The notes beneath the pieces were generated by a model, which worked only from the letters and a program-made list of their open reading frames with translations, did no database searches and was not told the DNA's origin. A program made the translations under genes and the position numbers. This document shows, piece after piece, positions 1-8,742 of a stretch of DNA of 51,062 bases (positions within the stretch are counted from its first letter, which is position 1; each line of letters opens with the position of its first letter). Origin of the DNA: an uncultured Eubacteriales bacterium (GTDB lineage: Bacteria; Bacillota; Clostridia; Peptostreptococcales; Anaerovoracaceae); assembly GCA_902790905.1 (NCBI GenBank), contig CADATO010000017.1, forward strand, positions 1 through 51,062, in the 5' to 3' direction.

Positions 1-79
1 GCCATCTTTGGGTCCCGGCATTTGTCTTCCCATTCTTCACGCAAACACTTCCGCATATCGGGCAAATCACATGTTTCAT
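1..79 (-). CDS. IS256-superfamily (IS1249-like) transposase, N-terminus only (window edge)
   Basis: The first 26 residues of a transposase are visible, beginning MKHVICPICG and containing a CPxC half zinc-knuckle and the GTQRW motif. This matches the N-terminus of the second, decayed transposase near 10009 (MKHVICPVCG, then GTQRW) but with many substitutions, so the two are relatives and not recent duplicates. The start is set by GGAGGAAGG just upstream. IS1249-like elements are copy-out DDE transposons whose protein carries an N-terminal zinc motif. The rest of the gene lies outside the window, so whether it is intact cannot be judged. Confidence 0.8.
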   Translation of the reverse strand, partial: MKHVICPICGSVCVKNGKTNAGTQRW

Positions 80-185
80 GGCACCTTCCTCCAAACTATC
101 CGTTTCAAGGAAGATATAATCCGAATTCACATTGAAATTTCAAGGGTTTCCAGGAATTTTATCCACACGTTTTGTCCTATAACCC
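1..185 (-). mobile_element. IS1249-like insertion sequence, right (transposase 5') end
   Basis: The terminal sequence, read on the minus strand from 185, is GGGTTATAGGACAAAA, the same as the first 16 bases of the right end of the complete element at 10115. The leader before the transposase is also similar (TTGAAATTTCA, TGTGAATTCGG, TATATCTTCC). The end abuts a run of A residues and a hairpin, so the element sits in the T-tract of a terminator read on the minus strand. The likely target duplication copy is AAAAAATG at 186-193; the other copy is outside the window. Confidence 0.75.
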
Positions 186-246
186 AAAAAATGAGCCGTG
201 TCGGCCCAAGCCAAAAGGGCTCGGGTGCACCAGGCTCATTTCTTTT
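186..246. terminator. Bidirectional terminator-like hairpin beside the IS end
   Basis: AAATGAGCC (189-197) pairs with GGCTCATTT (233-241), and an inner stem (CCCAAGCC with GGCTCGGG) lies within the loop. It is followed by CTTTT on the plus strand and by TTTTTT on the minus strand. No gene that it would serve is visible in the window. Confidence 0.6.
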
Positions 247-419
247 ATAGCATTATAATACCACACTATCAATAATCACACGTTATCAAATATCGGCGAT
301 TCATTGCATACAACCCGCGAAAGCGAAGCCGGGTGACGTGCTCTGCCTCCTTTCATTTGCAATGCTTCGCTCGGTTTTCATGGTTCATTCGATCCCCCTA
401 TGCTCCACCAATTATTCGG

Positions 420-442
420 AGAGTGCTTCAGCACTCTTTTTT
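420..442 (+). terminator. Rho-independent terminator
   Basis: The perfect 7-bp stem AGAGTGC/GCACTCT with a TTCA loop is followed by a run of T residues. It lies upstream of the glycan operon and would insulate it from transcription entering from the left. Confidence 0.75.
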
Positions 443-486
443 CTTATATGCGTTGCAATGACAAGGTGCAGTTTAGTTCTCTTTTC

Positions 487-515
487 TTGCTGCCGCCCAT
501 TATTACCGATATAAT
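487..515 (+). promoter_or_regulatory. Putative promoter of the glycan operon
   Basis: TTGCTG (487-492), a 17-base spacer and a perfect TATAAT (510-515). The expected transcription start (about 522) is almost at the ATG at 524, so the first gene would have a leaderless or nearly leaderless message unless an upstream promoter exists. Confidence 0.5.
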
Positions 516-523
516 AATAGTAT

Positions 524-2200
524 ATGAAAAGTAAATGGCAGGAATATCGGAGCAGTTTAATACCAATCACAATCACGGCTTTTCTTGCCCACGGGTTCCT
601 TTTGATCGCCTCGGGGACCTGGTGGGACGACTGGGTATATGCCGATAAGAATTGGGAGTATATGTTGGATGTATGCAAACAATCCTCCCTTCCTTTGCAT
701 GCGTATATAAATGGTTTTCTATGGTTGCTGCCTGATGGTTTCTACAGGATCATCACCTTCTTTCTTTTTTTAGGAGATGCCCTGTTATTATATTACATCT
801 TAAAAAAGATACCCGCTTTTGAAGCTGAAGATGCTCTTTGGATAGCAATTCTATTCTCTGTAATTCCGATAAACGATGCCCGGATCACCTGGATCTGCTT
901 CGGCTATTCGCTTGGTCTTTTCCTGTTCTTGCTGTCCTTTTCTATAGGAGTACTATGGAAAACGTTCCCTGACAAAGGACCGCGCAGAGTAATCTTCAGG
1001 CTGGTGTCCCTACTGCTCCTTTTAATCTCATACGATACAGAATCAAATATGGCCATGACGCCGCTCATACTATTCTTCTTTTATTACATGGATTTGCGTG
1101 ATCACTGGAAAGAAAGCTGTTGCGGACACAGGTGCCGGCAATTCTTGATATCCGTTCTGAAACATGCGGATTATCTTTTGGCACCATTTGTGTGGTATTT
1201 CGCTGATAAGATGCTGTTCCCGGGATATGGCGTTTATAGCGGACACAGTTATGTCGTTGCAGCTTCATTACCGGATATCATCAAAAGATCATTTCTGTTA
1301 TCGGGAGAATCTTTAAAAGGGCTCCTTCACAACTACAGTTATATGGCAGGAAAAATGGGTCTGACAGCTGTGCTGCTATGTCTCATTGTGCTAATTGCTA
1401 TCACGAATAAAAAGTCACAACCAAAAGCAGAGAATAAACCTGCTGTCAACAAATGCCTGGGGATGATTCTTCTGGGATGTACAGCATTTTACTTTGGCGT
1501 CTTTCCGTACTTAGTAAAACGGGGGCAGGCAGTCGAATCAGTACTTATTCTGGGAAGAGATTCTCTGCTACTGGGGATAGGAACCGCGATCATCATATAT
1601 TATACTGTGAAGTTGCTAGCCAATTTCAGAGTCAAAAGGGGCATTCTATTGTTAATCGTTGTGCTTGGGATTGCGCACTTCAATTACTACTACATGACCT
1701 GGCAAGAATGCTATTACCAACAGCTGCAATTGCGGAGTGAAATCGAAAACAATGAACACATAATCGATAACGATACCTTCCTGGTCATGTTCAGCAATGA
1801 TGTGGTAAGCACTCACTTTTATCAGATCAATGGTAATTCTTGGAGGGCGACCGGCACACAGAACAGATTCTACATGTCTGGTATAAATGATATCCAATAT
1901 CTTATAGATATGGATGAGAACTCGTGGATATTGAATGCATACTGTATGAGAGACTATGACTACAAAGATAAGACGATCGACGGAATTATATTTGTGGATT
2001 ATCATCCGGCAGGGTCAAAAGTGATTCTAAAAGAAAAGGCATATGAGTTATTCAAAAAGGAAGAGTTCGAAAAATGGATTGATACTGCGGCAGATATAAA
2101 GTATGTCCCCCTCTCTGAAACAGATTCAGACTATATTGTCGACCTGTTCAAAGAAGGAAATCTTACACGTGACATGCTATACAATTCTTATTCTAAATAA
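524..2200 (+). CDS. Polytopic membrane protein, probable GT-C-type glycosyltransferase
   Basis: A 558-residue protein with roughly ten hydrophobic segments through about residue 400, followed by a soluble C-terminal domain of about 150 residues. The first loop after TM1 carries acidic and aromatic residues (WWDDW), as in GT-C enzymes, which use an acidic residue in the first external loop and a polyprenyl-phosphate sugar donor. I recognise no specific family. Its place at the head of an operon with a DPM1-like transferase and an SMR-like flippase suggests it is the final transferase, comparable in role to GtrC. No Shine-Dalgarno sequence precedes the ATG. It could instead be an O-antigen-ligase-like or structural glycan membrane protein. 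Confidence 0.65.
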   Translation: MKSKWQEYRSSLIPITITAFLAHGFLLIASGTWWDDWVYADKNWEYMLDVCKQSSLPLHAYINGFLWLLPDGFYRIITFFLFLGDALLLYYILKKIPAFEAEDALWIAILFSVIPINDARITWICFGYSLGLFLFLLSFSIGVLWKTFPDKGPRRVIFRLVSLLLLLISYDTESNMAMTPLILFFFYYMDLRDHWKESCCGHRCRQFLISVLKHADYLLAPFVWYFADKMLFPGYGVYSGHSYVVAASLPDIIKRSFLLSGESLKGLLHNYSYMAGKMGLTAVLLCLIVLIAITNKKSQPKAENKPAVNKCLGMILLGCTAFYFGVFPYLVKRGQAVESVLILGRDSLLLGIGTAIIIYYTVKLLANFRVKRGILLLIVVLGIAHFNYYYMTWQECYYQQLQLRSEIENNEHIIDNDTFLVMFSNDVVSTHFYQINGNSWRATGTQNRFYMSGINDIQYLIDMDENSWILNAYCMRDYDYKDKTIDGIIFVDYHPAGSKVILKEKAYELFKKEEFEKWIDTAADIKYVPLSETDSDYIVDLFKEGNLTRDMLYNSYSK

Positions 2201-2230
2201 CACAACGGCAATTCGTTGGCGGAGGGATTA

Positions 2231-3199
2231 ATGGACTTATTAAAGATCGGTGTAATAGGAACCGGCCATATGGGCTGCAATCATGTCAGAAACATCAGTG
2301 ACGATAAAAGGTTCGATTTAATCGGCATATATGATGTGGATTTTGAGCGTGCTTCCGAGCTTGCAGAAACATACGGGACAAAGGCGTTCAAATCAATGGA
2401 TGAGCTTCTGAGTAAAGTCGAGGCTGTAGTGGTAGCAGTGCCATCATCACTGCACAAGGAGGTGGGCTTAAAGGCTGTGAAACAGGGCGTGCATGCTCTC
2501 ATAGAGAAACCCCTTGCTACTACGAGCGAAGATGCCAGGATTCTTACGATGGCATTTGAAAAGGCTGGACTGAAACTTCAGGTCGGGCACATTGAAAGGT
2601 TTAACGCTGTTGTGCAGAGTGCCCGCAAGATCCTCGAAGACAAAGAGATTTTCTATATCGAAGCGCACCGTTACAGTCCCTTCAGCGGCAGCGGGCGCAT
2701 AAAGGACGTCAGCGTAATCGAAGACCTTATGATTCATGATATCGATATAGTATGTGACTTCATGGAACCTGCCAAAGTGGTAGACATTCGAGGCAATGGT
2801 GAAGTCATCAAATCCTGCGCGACGGATTTTGCGACATGCATGTTGAATTTTTCATCAAATGCGCATGCAGTCATAAATGCAAGCAGAGTTTCCCAAAGCA
2901 AAGAAAGAACTCTTGAGATACATACTTCTGACAGCGTTATCCATGCGGACCTGCTCAACAAAACACTGACTGTTGTAAAGGGTACCGAGATGATGATTGA
3001 CAGTGCTGAGTCCGGTGTATATAAACAGGACGCTGCGGTTCAAAATGTCTTTGTACCGATCATAGAGCCTCTCAGAGCCGAACTGCAGAGCTTTTATGAA
3101 GCAGTTGTAAACGGGAAGGACATACTGGTAGACGGCTGGGTTGCGTTGCGCGCTATACAGGTATGCGAAAAAGTGCTTGAACGTGCAACCTATGACTGA
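2231..3199 (+). CDS. Gfo/Idh/MocA-family NDP-sugar 3-dehydrogenase (WlbA/WbpB-like)
   Basis: The 322-residue product has an N-terminal Rossmann fold with GTGHMG (10-15), the family EKP motif (92-94) and a histidine in the IEDLMIHDIDI stretch (H169), typical of this oxidoreductase family. Followed directly by a DegT-type aminotransferase and a hexapeptide acetyltransferase, it matches the WlbA-WlbC-WlbB order that oxidises C3 of a nucleotide sugar, aminates it and acetylates the amine. The start is the ATG 4 bases after GGAGGGA; a TTG 15 bases earlier lacks a binding site. The exact nucleotide sugar cannot be read from the sequence, and no UDP-sugar 6-dehydrogenase is present here. Confidence 0.85.
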   Translation: MDLLKIGVIGTGHMGCNHVRNISDDKRFDLIGIYDVDFERASELAETYGTKAFKSMDELLSKVEAVVVAVPSSLHKEVGLKAVKQGVHALIEKPLATTSEDARILTMAFEKAGLKLQVGHIERFNAVVQSARKILEDKEIFYIEAHRYSPFSGSGRIKDVSVIEDLMIHDIDIVCDFMEPAKVVDIRGNGEVIKSCATDFATCMLNFSSNAHAVINASRVSQSKERTLEIHTSDSVIHADLLNKTLTVVKGTEMMIDSAESGVYKQDAAVQNVFVPIIEPLRAELQSFYEAVVNGKDILVDGWVALRAIQVCEKVLERATYD

Positions 3200-3223
3200 T
3201 TTGATTAAAAGGAGATATAACAA

Positions 3224-4420
3224 ATGAACGTACCATTTCTAGACTTACAGGCTCAGTATAAAGATATAAAAAACGAGATCGCACCGGCGCTTCTTGACAT
3301 ACTTGATAAGTGTTGTTTCATCGGGGGCCCATACGTGAACAATTTTGAAAAAGAGGTCGAGAATTATCTCGATGTAAAACATGTAGCCGGATGCGCAAGT
3401 GGTACAGATGCCTTGGTGCTCGGACTGAAAGCGTGCAACATCAAGCCGGGAGATGAAGTCATTACTACAGCGTTCTCCTTCTTTGCCACCGCTGAAGCGA
3501 TCGCCTGCGTAGGCGCTATCCCTGTATTTGTGGATGTCAGGCCAGAGGATTATAACATCGATCCGAATAAAATCGAGGAAGCGATTACAGAAAAGACCAA
3601 AGCTATCCTGCCAGTGCATATCTTTGGTGCGCCTTGCGAGATGGACAGAATCAATGAAATCGCAAAACGGCACGGGCTTAAAGTAATCGAAGATGACGCG
3701 CAGGCTATCGGAAGTGAATACAAGGGAAGGAAGGCTGGAACGCTCGCAGATTTGGGATGCTTCTCATTCTACCCCACCAAGAACCTGGGCGGTGCTGGAG
3801 ATGGCGGTATGGTGACGACAAACGACGGTGATCTCTATACGATGATAAAGGCCTACAAGGAACATGGAGCCGGCGAAGCCGGCGCCAGGACACTTGAGCT
3901 TCAGGGTGGCCCCGCGGAGACGGTCAGCACTTCAGAACAAACAACAGATTTATATAATCCCTACAAATACTTCAATTATGTAATAGGACATAACTCGAGA
4001 CTTGATGCAATACAATCCGCGGTTCTTTCTGTGAAACTCAAGCATCTTGATAAGTACAATGCAAAAAGAGCCGCTATAGCAAAAAGATACTATGAAGGAC
4101 TCACCGACAAACTCATTCTTCCTAGGTACGCAGCAGACACAAAGCCTTGCTGGCACCAGTTTGTTGTCCTGTCAGAGCAGAAGAGGGATCTTTGCGCATT
4201 CCTTTCAGAAAACGGCGTGGGAAACGGTACATTCTATCCTGTGCCGCAGCATCGGCAGAAGGCTTTCAATGCAGCAAACAGCAGAGTATCTGGCGAGAGC
4301 CTTCCTGTAGCTGAAATGATTTCCGCTCAGTCGGTCTGCCTGCCGGTGTTCCCTGAGATGACGGACGATCAGATCCAGTATGTCATCGAAACAGTAAACA
4401 GATTCTACGAGGGTAAGTAA
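3224..4420 (+). CDS. DegT/DnrJ/EryC1/StrS sugar aminotransferase (3-amination candidate)
   Basis: This 398-residue PLP enzyme has the ASGTDAL phosphate-binding region (59-65), EDDAQ (156-160) and the PLP lysine in FYPTKNLGG (K186). It is full length for nucleotide-sugar aminotransferases. Following the Gfo/Idh/MocA enzyme, it most likely transfers an amino group, usually from glutamate, to the 3-keto sugar. The ribosome binding site AAGGAG lies 8 bases before the ATG. A single base separates its stop from the next ATG, so the two are translationally coupled. Confidence 0.9.
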   Translation: MNVPFLDLQAQYKDIKNEIAPALLDILDKCCFIGGPYVNNFEKEVENYLDVKHVAGCASGTDALVLGLKACNIKPGDEVITTAFSFFATAEAIACVGAIPVFVDVRPEDYNIDPNKIEEAITEKTKAILPVHIFGAPCEMDRINEIAKRHGLKVIEDDAQAIGSEYKGRKAGTLADLGCFSFYPTKNLGGAGDGGMVTTNDGDLYTMIKAYKEHGAGEAGARTLELQGGPAETVSTSEQTTDLYNPYKYFNYVIGHNSRLDAIQSAVLSVKLKHLDKYNAKRAAIAKRYYEGLTDKLILPRYAADTKPCWHQFVVLSEQKRDLCAFLSENGVGNGTFYPVPQHRQKAFNAANSRVSGESLPVAEMISAQSVCLPVFPEMTDDQIQYVIETVNRFYEGK

Positions 4421-4421
4421 T

Positions 4422-4985
4422 ATGAGAAATGTTTTTATTCATCCGACTGCAGAAGTAAGTGATGCAGCAGCAATAGGCGACGGCACAAAAATCTGGAATC
4501 AGGCTCAGGTGAGAAATGATGCAGTAATAGGAGAAAACTGCATTATCAGTAAAAACGTCTATATCGATGAGCATGTGAAAATCGGAGACCGCGTCAAAGT
4601 ACAGAATAACGTTAATGTATATCATGGGGTCACAATTGAAGACGATGTTTTTCTTGGGCCATCCATGACATTTACAAATGATATGTTTCCAAGAGCGTTC
4701 AATGCTGACTGGGAAATCTCCAATACACTTGTTAAAAAAGGTGCATCTATCGGTGCGAACAGCACAGTTCGATGCGGGGTCACAATCAATGAATACGCCA
4801 TGGTCGGATGCGGCAGCACTGTAACAAAAGATGTGCCTGCTTATGCGCTGGTAGTCGGGAATCCCGCACGCAGATTGGCATGGGTCTGCAAATGCGGGCA
4901 GAAGCTCGACAGCGGCTTTAAGTGTCCTAAGTGCGGAAAAGAATATGAACTTCACAACAATATCATGACAGAAAAGGATGAATAG
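4422..4985 (+). CDS. Hexapeptide N-acetyltransferase with C-terminal zinc ribbon (WlbB/WbpD-like)
   Basis: This 187-residue protein is a left-handed beta-helix acyltransferase: repeated [IV]G-x4 turns run through residues 5-150. It ends in a zinc ribbon with C156, C158, C168 and C171 (CKCG, CPKCG). Family members acetylate the 3-amine of a UDP-sugar with acetyl-CoA. It is the third gene of the dehydrogenase-aminotransferase-acetyltransferase set. The zinc ribbon is an accessory seen in a subset of Gram-positive homologues. Confidence 0.85.
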   Translation: MRNVFIHPTAEVSDAAAIGDGTKIWNQAQVRNDAVIGENCIISKNVYIDEHVKIGDRVKVQNNVNVYHGVTIEDDVFLGPSMTFTNDMFPRAFNADWEISNTLVKKGASIGANSTVRCGVTINEYAMVGCGSTVTKDVPAYALVVGNPARRLAWVCKCGQKLDSGFKCPKCGKEYELHNNIMTEKDE

Positions 4986-4986
4986 T

Positions 4987-6210
4987 ATGAGAAAGATACC
5001 AGTTACAAGGCCTTATTTCGATGCGGAAGAGCTTGATCAGATCAAGGCATCTCTTGATTCGGGCTGGGTTGCAAACGGACCAAGATGCGCTGAATTTGAA
5101 AAGAAAATAGCTGAGCATGAAGGAATCAAGGAAGGTGTCGCGACAACATCGTGCACAACTGCCCTGCATCTTGCTATGACAGGGGAAGGCATGGGCGCGG
5201 GCATGGATGTCATCGTACCTGCATTCACATTTGTTGCCACAGAAAATGCTATTGTTGAGACAGGCGCAACCCCTGTTATGGCCGACATCCTTGAAGAGAC
5301 CTTCAATATCGATGCTGAAAAAGTAAAAGGAATCATCAGCGATCATTATATCGAAAAAGACGGCAGACTTGTGAACAGGAAAAACGGGAACGTGCTCTGG
5401 GGTATCGTACCGGTGCATGAATTCGGTCTGTGTTGTGATATCTATGCCATCAATGCGATTGCGGAAGAGTATGGTCTTAGAATCATCGAAGACGCCGCTT
5501 GTGCGCTCGGTGCTATGATTGGCGAAAAGCACCAGGGAGGATTTGGAAATACATCATGTGTCAGTTTCCATCCAAGAAAGTCTATCACTACCGGCGAAGG
5601 CGGAATGATACTTACCGATAATGAAGCGCTTGCGGTAAAACTTCGTGAATTAAGGTCACACGGCAACTCGGTTTCTGCTGCAGACAGAGATAGAGGCAAA
5701 GGATTTCTCCTTCCTGAATTTAATGATGCAGGGTTCAATTACCGCATGACGGATATACAGGGCGGCATGGGAATCGCACAGGCCAAAAAGCTCGACTTCA
5801 TCATCGAAACGAAGAGAGAAAAAGCGCAATACTATAATAAACGCATTAGCGAAAAGCTTCCCGAGCTGATCTTCCCTGTTGAACCTGAAGGATACTTCCA
5901 TACATACCAATCGTATGTGTGCATGCTGGATCTCGGCAAACTGGGTATTGACAGTGTTGAAGAAGGCGGCGAGTACAGAAACAGACTGCTTGCCCTTCTT
6001 GAGAAACGAGGCGTTGCCACCAGGCAGGGCACCCACGCTGTCCATACTCTGGGATATTATAAAAACAAGTATGGCTATAAGCCTGAAGACTTCCCGCATG
6101 CCTACGCCTGCGACAGACTATCGATCACACTTCCTCTGTATGTACAGATGACTGATGAAGATCAGCAGTATGTGATCGATCAGATTAGAGATGTAATAGA
6201 TAATATGTAG
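4987..6210 (+). CDS. DegT/DnrJ/EryC1/StrS aminotransferase, second copy
   Basis: The 407-residue PLP enzyme is only distantly similar to the upstream aminotransferase. The PLP lysine is K198 in FHPRKSITTGEGG, with IEDAAC (168-173) ahead of it. This SFHPRKxxTTGEGG form is typical of perosamine/4-keto-sugar aminotransferases, so it may aminate a different carbon (C4). The ATG at 4987 is preferred over an in-frame ATG three codons earlier because AAAAGG is correctly spaced only from the later one. It overlaps no neighbour and is co-transcribed. Confidence 0.88.
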   Translation: MRKIPVTRPYFDAEELDQIKASLDSGWVANGPRCAEFEKKIAEHEGIKEGVATTSCTTALHLAMTGEGMGAGMDVIVPAFTFVATENAIVETGATPVMADILEETFNIDAEKVKGIISDHYIEKDGRLVNRKNGNVLWGIVPVHEFGLCCDIYAINAIAEEYGLRIIEDAACALGAMIGEKHQGGFGNTSCVSFHPRKSITTGEGGMILTDNEALAVKLRELRSHGNSVSAADRDRGKGFLLPEFNDAGFNYRMTDIQGGMGIAQAKKLDFIIETKREKAQYYNKRISEKLPELIFPVEPEGYFHTYQSYVCMLDLGKLGIDSVEEGGEYRNRLLALLEKRGVATRQGTHAVHTLGYYKNKYGYKPEDFPHAYACDRLSITLPLYVQMTDEDQQYVIDQIRDVIDNM

Positions 6211-6224
6211 AGGAGTCTGGTAAA

Positions 6225-7193
6225 ATGCCTAAAATTCAAGGAAAAAAAGTGTTGGTCACAGGCGGTGCCGGCTTTATAGGAAGCCATTTGTGCGATAGAT
6301 TGCTTGCGCATGGAGCCGCTAAAGTAGTCTGCCTGGATAATTTCTTTCTCGGAAAGGAAGAAAATCTTGCCGAGGCCGCAAAAGATCCAAGGTTTATTCT
6401 GTACCGCGACGATGCCAGGCACTATGGTGTCGTTGAGGCGATTGTTGATAAAGAGGGTATTGACGTCGTGTTCAATATGGCCACTATTGCACTGAATTAC
6501 TCCTTCTTTAATCCATTTGATGCGTATATGGTAAATGTTGAAATTGCAGATACCTTGCTGAAATTGCTGAAAGCTGGAGCTTACAAAACTCTTATACATA
6601 CCTCCTCCTCAGAAGCGTATGGAACTGCACAGTATGCTCCAATGGACGAAAACCACCCGACCGATCCAACCACGCCATACGCAGCCGGCAAAGCAGCTGC
6701 AGACCTTATGGTCCACAGCTTTTCGAAAGTCCTTGATCTTGACATTTCCATCATCAGACCATTCAACAATTACGGCCCAAGGCAGAACGCAGATGGCCCG
6801 CTCGCCGGAATCATTCCTAAAACCGCAAAGAGGATCAAGAACGGCAATGCGCCTATCATTGAAGGCGACGGAGAACAAACAAGAGATTTCGTATACGTTA
6901 AGGATACCGTCAAGGGACTTATCCTTGCATATGAGAATGAAAAAACTCGCGGCCAGATAATAAACCTGGGAACAGGCATCGACATTTCTATGAATCATCT
7001 GCTGGAGCAGATTTGCGATTATATGGGCTTTACAGGAGAATGGGAACACAAACCTGCAAGGACCAGCGATGTAAGAAGGCTTTGTGCGGATTCGTCGAAA
7101 GCACGGGATCTGATCGGTTATAGTCCGGACACGGATTTCGAAACCGGGCTGAAAGAAACGCTGAACTGGTATGAGCGCAATGAAATGATATAG
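6225..7193 (+). CDS. Extended SDR: NDP-sugar epimerase/4,6-dehydratase family
   Basis: The 322-residue product has the NAD-binding GGAGFIG (13-19), an active-site SSSEAYG (127-133) and YAAGK (Y152, K156), plus RPFNNYGPRQ in the substrate domain. The SE pair next to AYGTA and the PYAAGKAAAD segment resemble NDP-sugar 4,6-dehydratases of the LegB type more than simple 4-epimerases. With the preceding aminotransferase and the following acyltransferase it could make a 4-amino-4,6-dideoxy sugar. A 4-epimerase role remains possible. Confidence 0.82.
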   Translation: MPKIQGKKVLVTGGAGFIGSHLCDRLLAHGAAKVVCLDNFFLGKEENLAEAAKDPRFILYRDDARHYGVVEAIVDKEGIDVVFNMATIALNYSFFNPFDAYMVNVEIADTLLKLLKAGAYKTLIHTSSSEAYGTAQYAPMDENHPTDPTTPYAAGKAAADLMVHSFSKVLDLDISIIRPFNNYGPRQNADGPLAGIIPKTAKRIKNGNAPIIEGDGEQTRDFVYVKDTVKGLILAYENEKTRGQIINLGTGIDISMNHLLEQICDYMGFTGEWEHKPARTSDVRRLCADSSKARDLIGYSPDTDFETGLKETLNWYERNEMI

Positions 7194-7201
7194 GTGCTGA
7201 C

Positions 7202-7762
7202 ATGGAAAAGAAAGAATTCGAGAGGCTTTTTGACGAGCTGATTCGCGATAGACGCGAGGAAATGCGAAACAAATACAACAGAGTCCTTCCCTCTGGCGAG
7301 ATTATTTACAACAGATTTGATAAATCCAGAGATCTGGGCTTTGGCGAAGGGTCATCTGTATATGATACTTCTGTGATTATGGGAGAGATCAAAGTTGGTT
7401 CCCATGTTTGGATTGGCCCGTATACTCTTGTAGAAGGCGCTACCGACAAAGTAGAAATCGGTGACTATGTGACTCTCGACTCCGGGGTCATGGTATATAC
7501 ACATGACTCCACTAAGTATTATGTATCCGGAGGAGTGAATCCGTTCGAATCCGGTCCTGTAACCATAGGCAGTTATACAGTAGTTGGCACAATGAGCATA
7601 ATCAACTGCGGTGTTACAATCGGTGAACACTGCGTGATTGCTGCTAACAGCTTCATTAATTCCGATGTTCCGAACAATACTATAGTCGCTGGAAACCCTG
7701 CAAAAGTTATCGGTAGAGTTATAGTGAAAGACAACGGGGAGGTCGAGTTTGAATACGAGTAA
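7202..7762 (+). CDS. Hexapeptide acyltransferase, second copy
   Basis: The 186-residue product has an alpha-helical, highly charged N-terminus (about 35 residues) and then a left-handed beta-helix of imperfect hexapeptide repeats (GSHVWIGPYTLV, IGSYTVVGTMSII, IGEHCVIAANSFI), closing with the common GNPAKVIGR segment. It resembles acetyltransferases acting on sugar hydroxyl or amino groups. It has no zinc ribbon, unlike the first copy. Its last 14 bases overlap the next coding region. Confidence 0.85.
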   Translation: MEKKEFERLFDELIRDRREEMRNKYNRVLPSGEIIYNRFDKSRDLGFGEGSSVYDTSVIMGEIKVGSHVWIGPYTLVEGATDKVEIGDYVTLDSGVMVYTHDSTKYYVSGGVNPFESGPVTIGSYTVVGTMSIINCGVTIGEHCVIAANSFINSDVPNNTIVAGNPAKVIGRVIVKDNGEVEFEYE

Positions 7763-8732
7763 AAACGAAGGAATATCAATCATTGTACCCTTTCTTAATG
7801 AAGAAGAGGGTATAGAATTGTTCTGTTCAACGATTGATGATTATGCCTCAGATCAGTCCTTCCCGATTGAATTGGTTTTTGTAGATGACGGTTCAACAGA
7901 CAGGTCTGTTGAACTTCTGAACAATTACAAGTTCCATGCTGTCAGACGGGCAAAACTCGTGCAACTATCGCGTAATTTCGGTTCTCACGCTGCAATCAGA
8001 GCGGGTGTACAGCAGGCTTATTATTCTATCTGCACATGGCTCGGGAGCGATCTTCAGGAACCGCTTGAGTTGATTGAAAGGTCTTTTACATTAATAAACG
8101 ATGGGTACGACGCAGTGTATGTTTCTAAAAAGTCCATTGTTGTTTCCAGACTTAACAGGGCTTTTTCAAAGACATACTCGCACCTTATGCAGAAGTTTGC
8201 AGTGAGCAATTACTCTTCTGACGGAGTCAGTACAATCGTATTTAACGATAAAATAAAAGAACTGCTTAACAGGAATGTTGAAGGCAATTCCTCAATCATG
8301 CTGCAAATAATAGATGCAGGCTTTAAAACGACAAATCTGGAGTTAGACTTCCACGAAAGAAGTGCCGGAAAATCCAAGTGGACTCTGTCAAAGAAAGTGA
8401 AACTGATGATAGATTCATTTGTTTCGTTTTCCTTTGCTCCGATACGACTGGTGAGCATTGTCGGTCTGATCATGTTCTTTATCGGGCTTGTAATCGGAAT
8501 AGTAACAATCATTACCAAACTGCTTAATTACAACACGCCTGCAGGCTATGCTACTCTGGCCAGTATGATAGCGCTTGGATTTGGAATCACTAATATTTCA
8601 TTGGGGATCATAGCGGAATACTTGTGGCGGGCGCTGGACGCAGCACGAAACAGACCTGTATTTATCATATCTGATACATGCGATCTGGTGACAGAACAAG
8701 TAGAATCAAAGCGGAATGGAAAAGAGTGTTAA
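7749..8732 (+). CDS. GT2 polyprenyl-phosphate sugar transferase (DPM1/GtrB-like)
   Basis: The 327-residue product has a GT-A catalytic domain with VDDGSTDRS (45-53) and GSDLQEP (99-105), then two C-terminal membrane segments at about 230-300. This is the layout of undecaprenyl-phosphate glycosyltransferases such as GtrB and ArnC. It would load the nucleotide sugar onto the lipid carrier at the inner face of the membrane. The start is TTG with a strong GGGGAGG 6 bases upstream, inside the end of the previous gene. Confidence 0.88.
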   Translation: MNTSKNEGISIIVPFLNEEEGIELFCSTIDDYASDQSFPIELVFVDDGSTDRSVELLNNYKFHAVRRAKLVQLSRNFGSHAAIRAGVQQAYYSICTWLGSDLQEPLELIERSFTLINDGYDAVYVSKKSIVVSRLNRAFSKTYSHLMQKFAVSNYSSDGVSTIVFNDKIKELLNRNVEGNSSIMLQIIDAGFKTTNLELDFHERSAGKSKWTLSKKVKLMIDSFVSFSFAPIRLVSIVGLIMFFIGLVIGIVTIITKLLNYNTPAGYATLASMIALGFGITNISLGIIAEYLWRALDAARNRPVFIISDTCDLVTEQVESKRNGKEC

Positions 8733-8742
8733 AGGAACAGAT

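Larger units (their letters stand above)
247..523. other. Non-coding stretch before the glycan operon
   Basis: No convincing gene is seen here. The stretch holds one clear terminator at 420-442 and the putative promoter at 487-515. The remainder shows no recognisable RNA gene or repeat. Confidence 0.5.
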
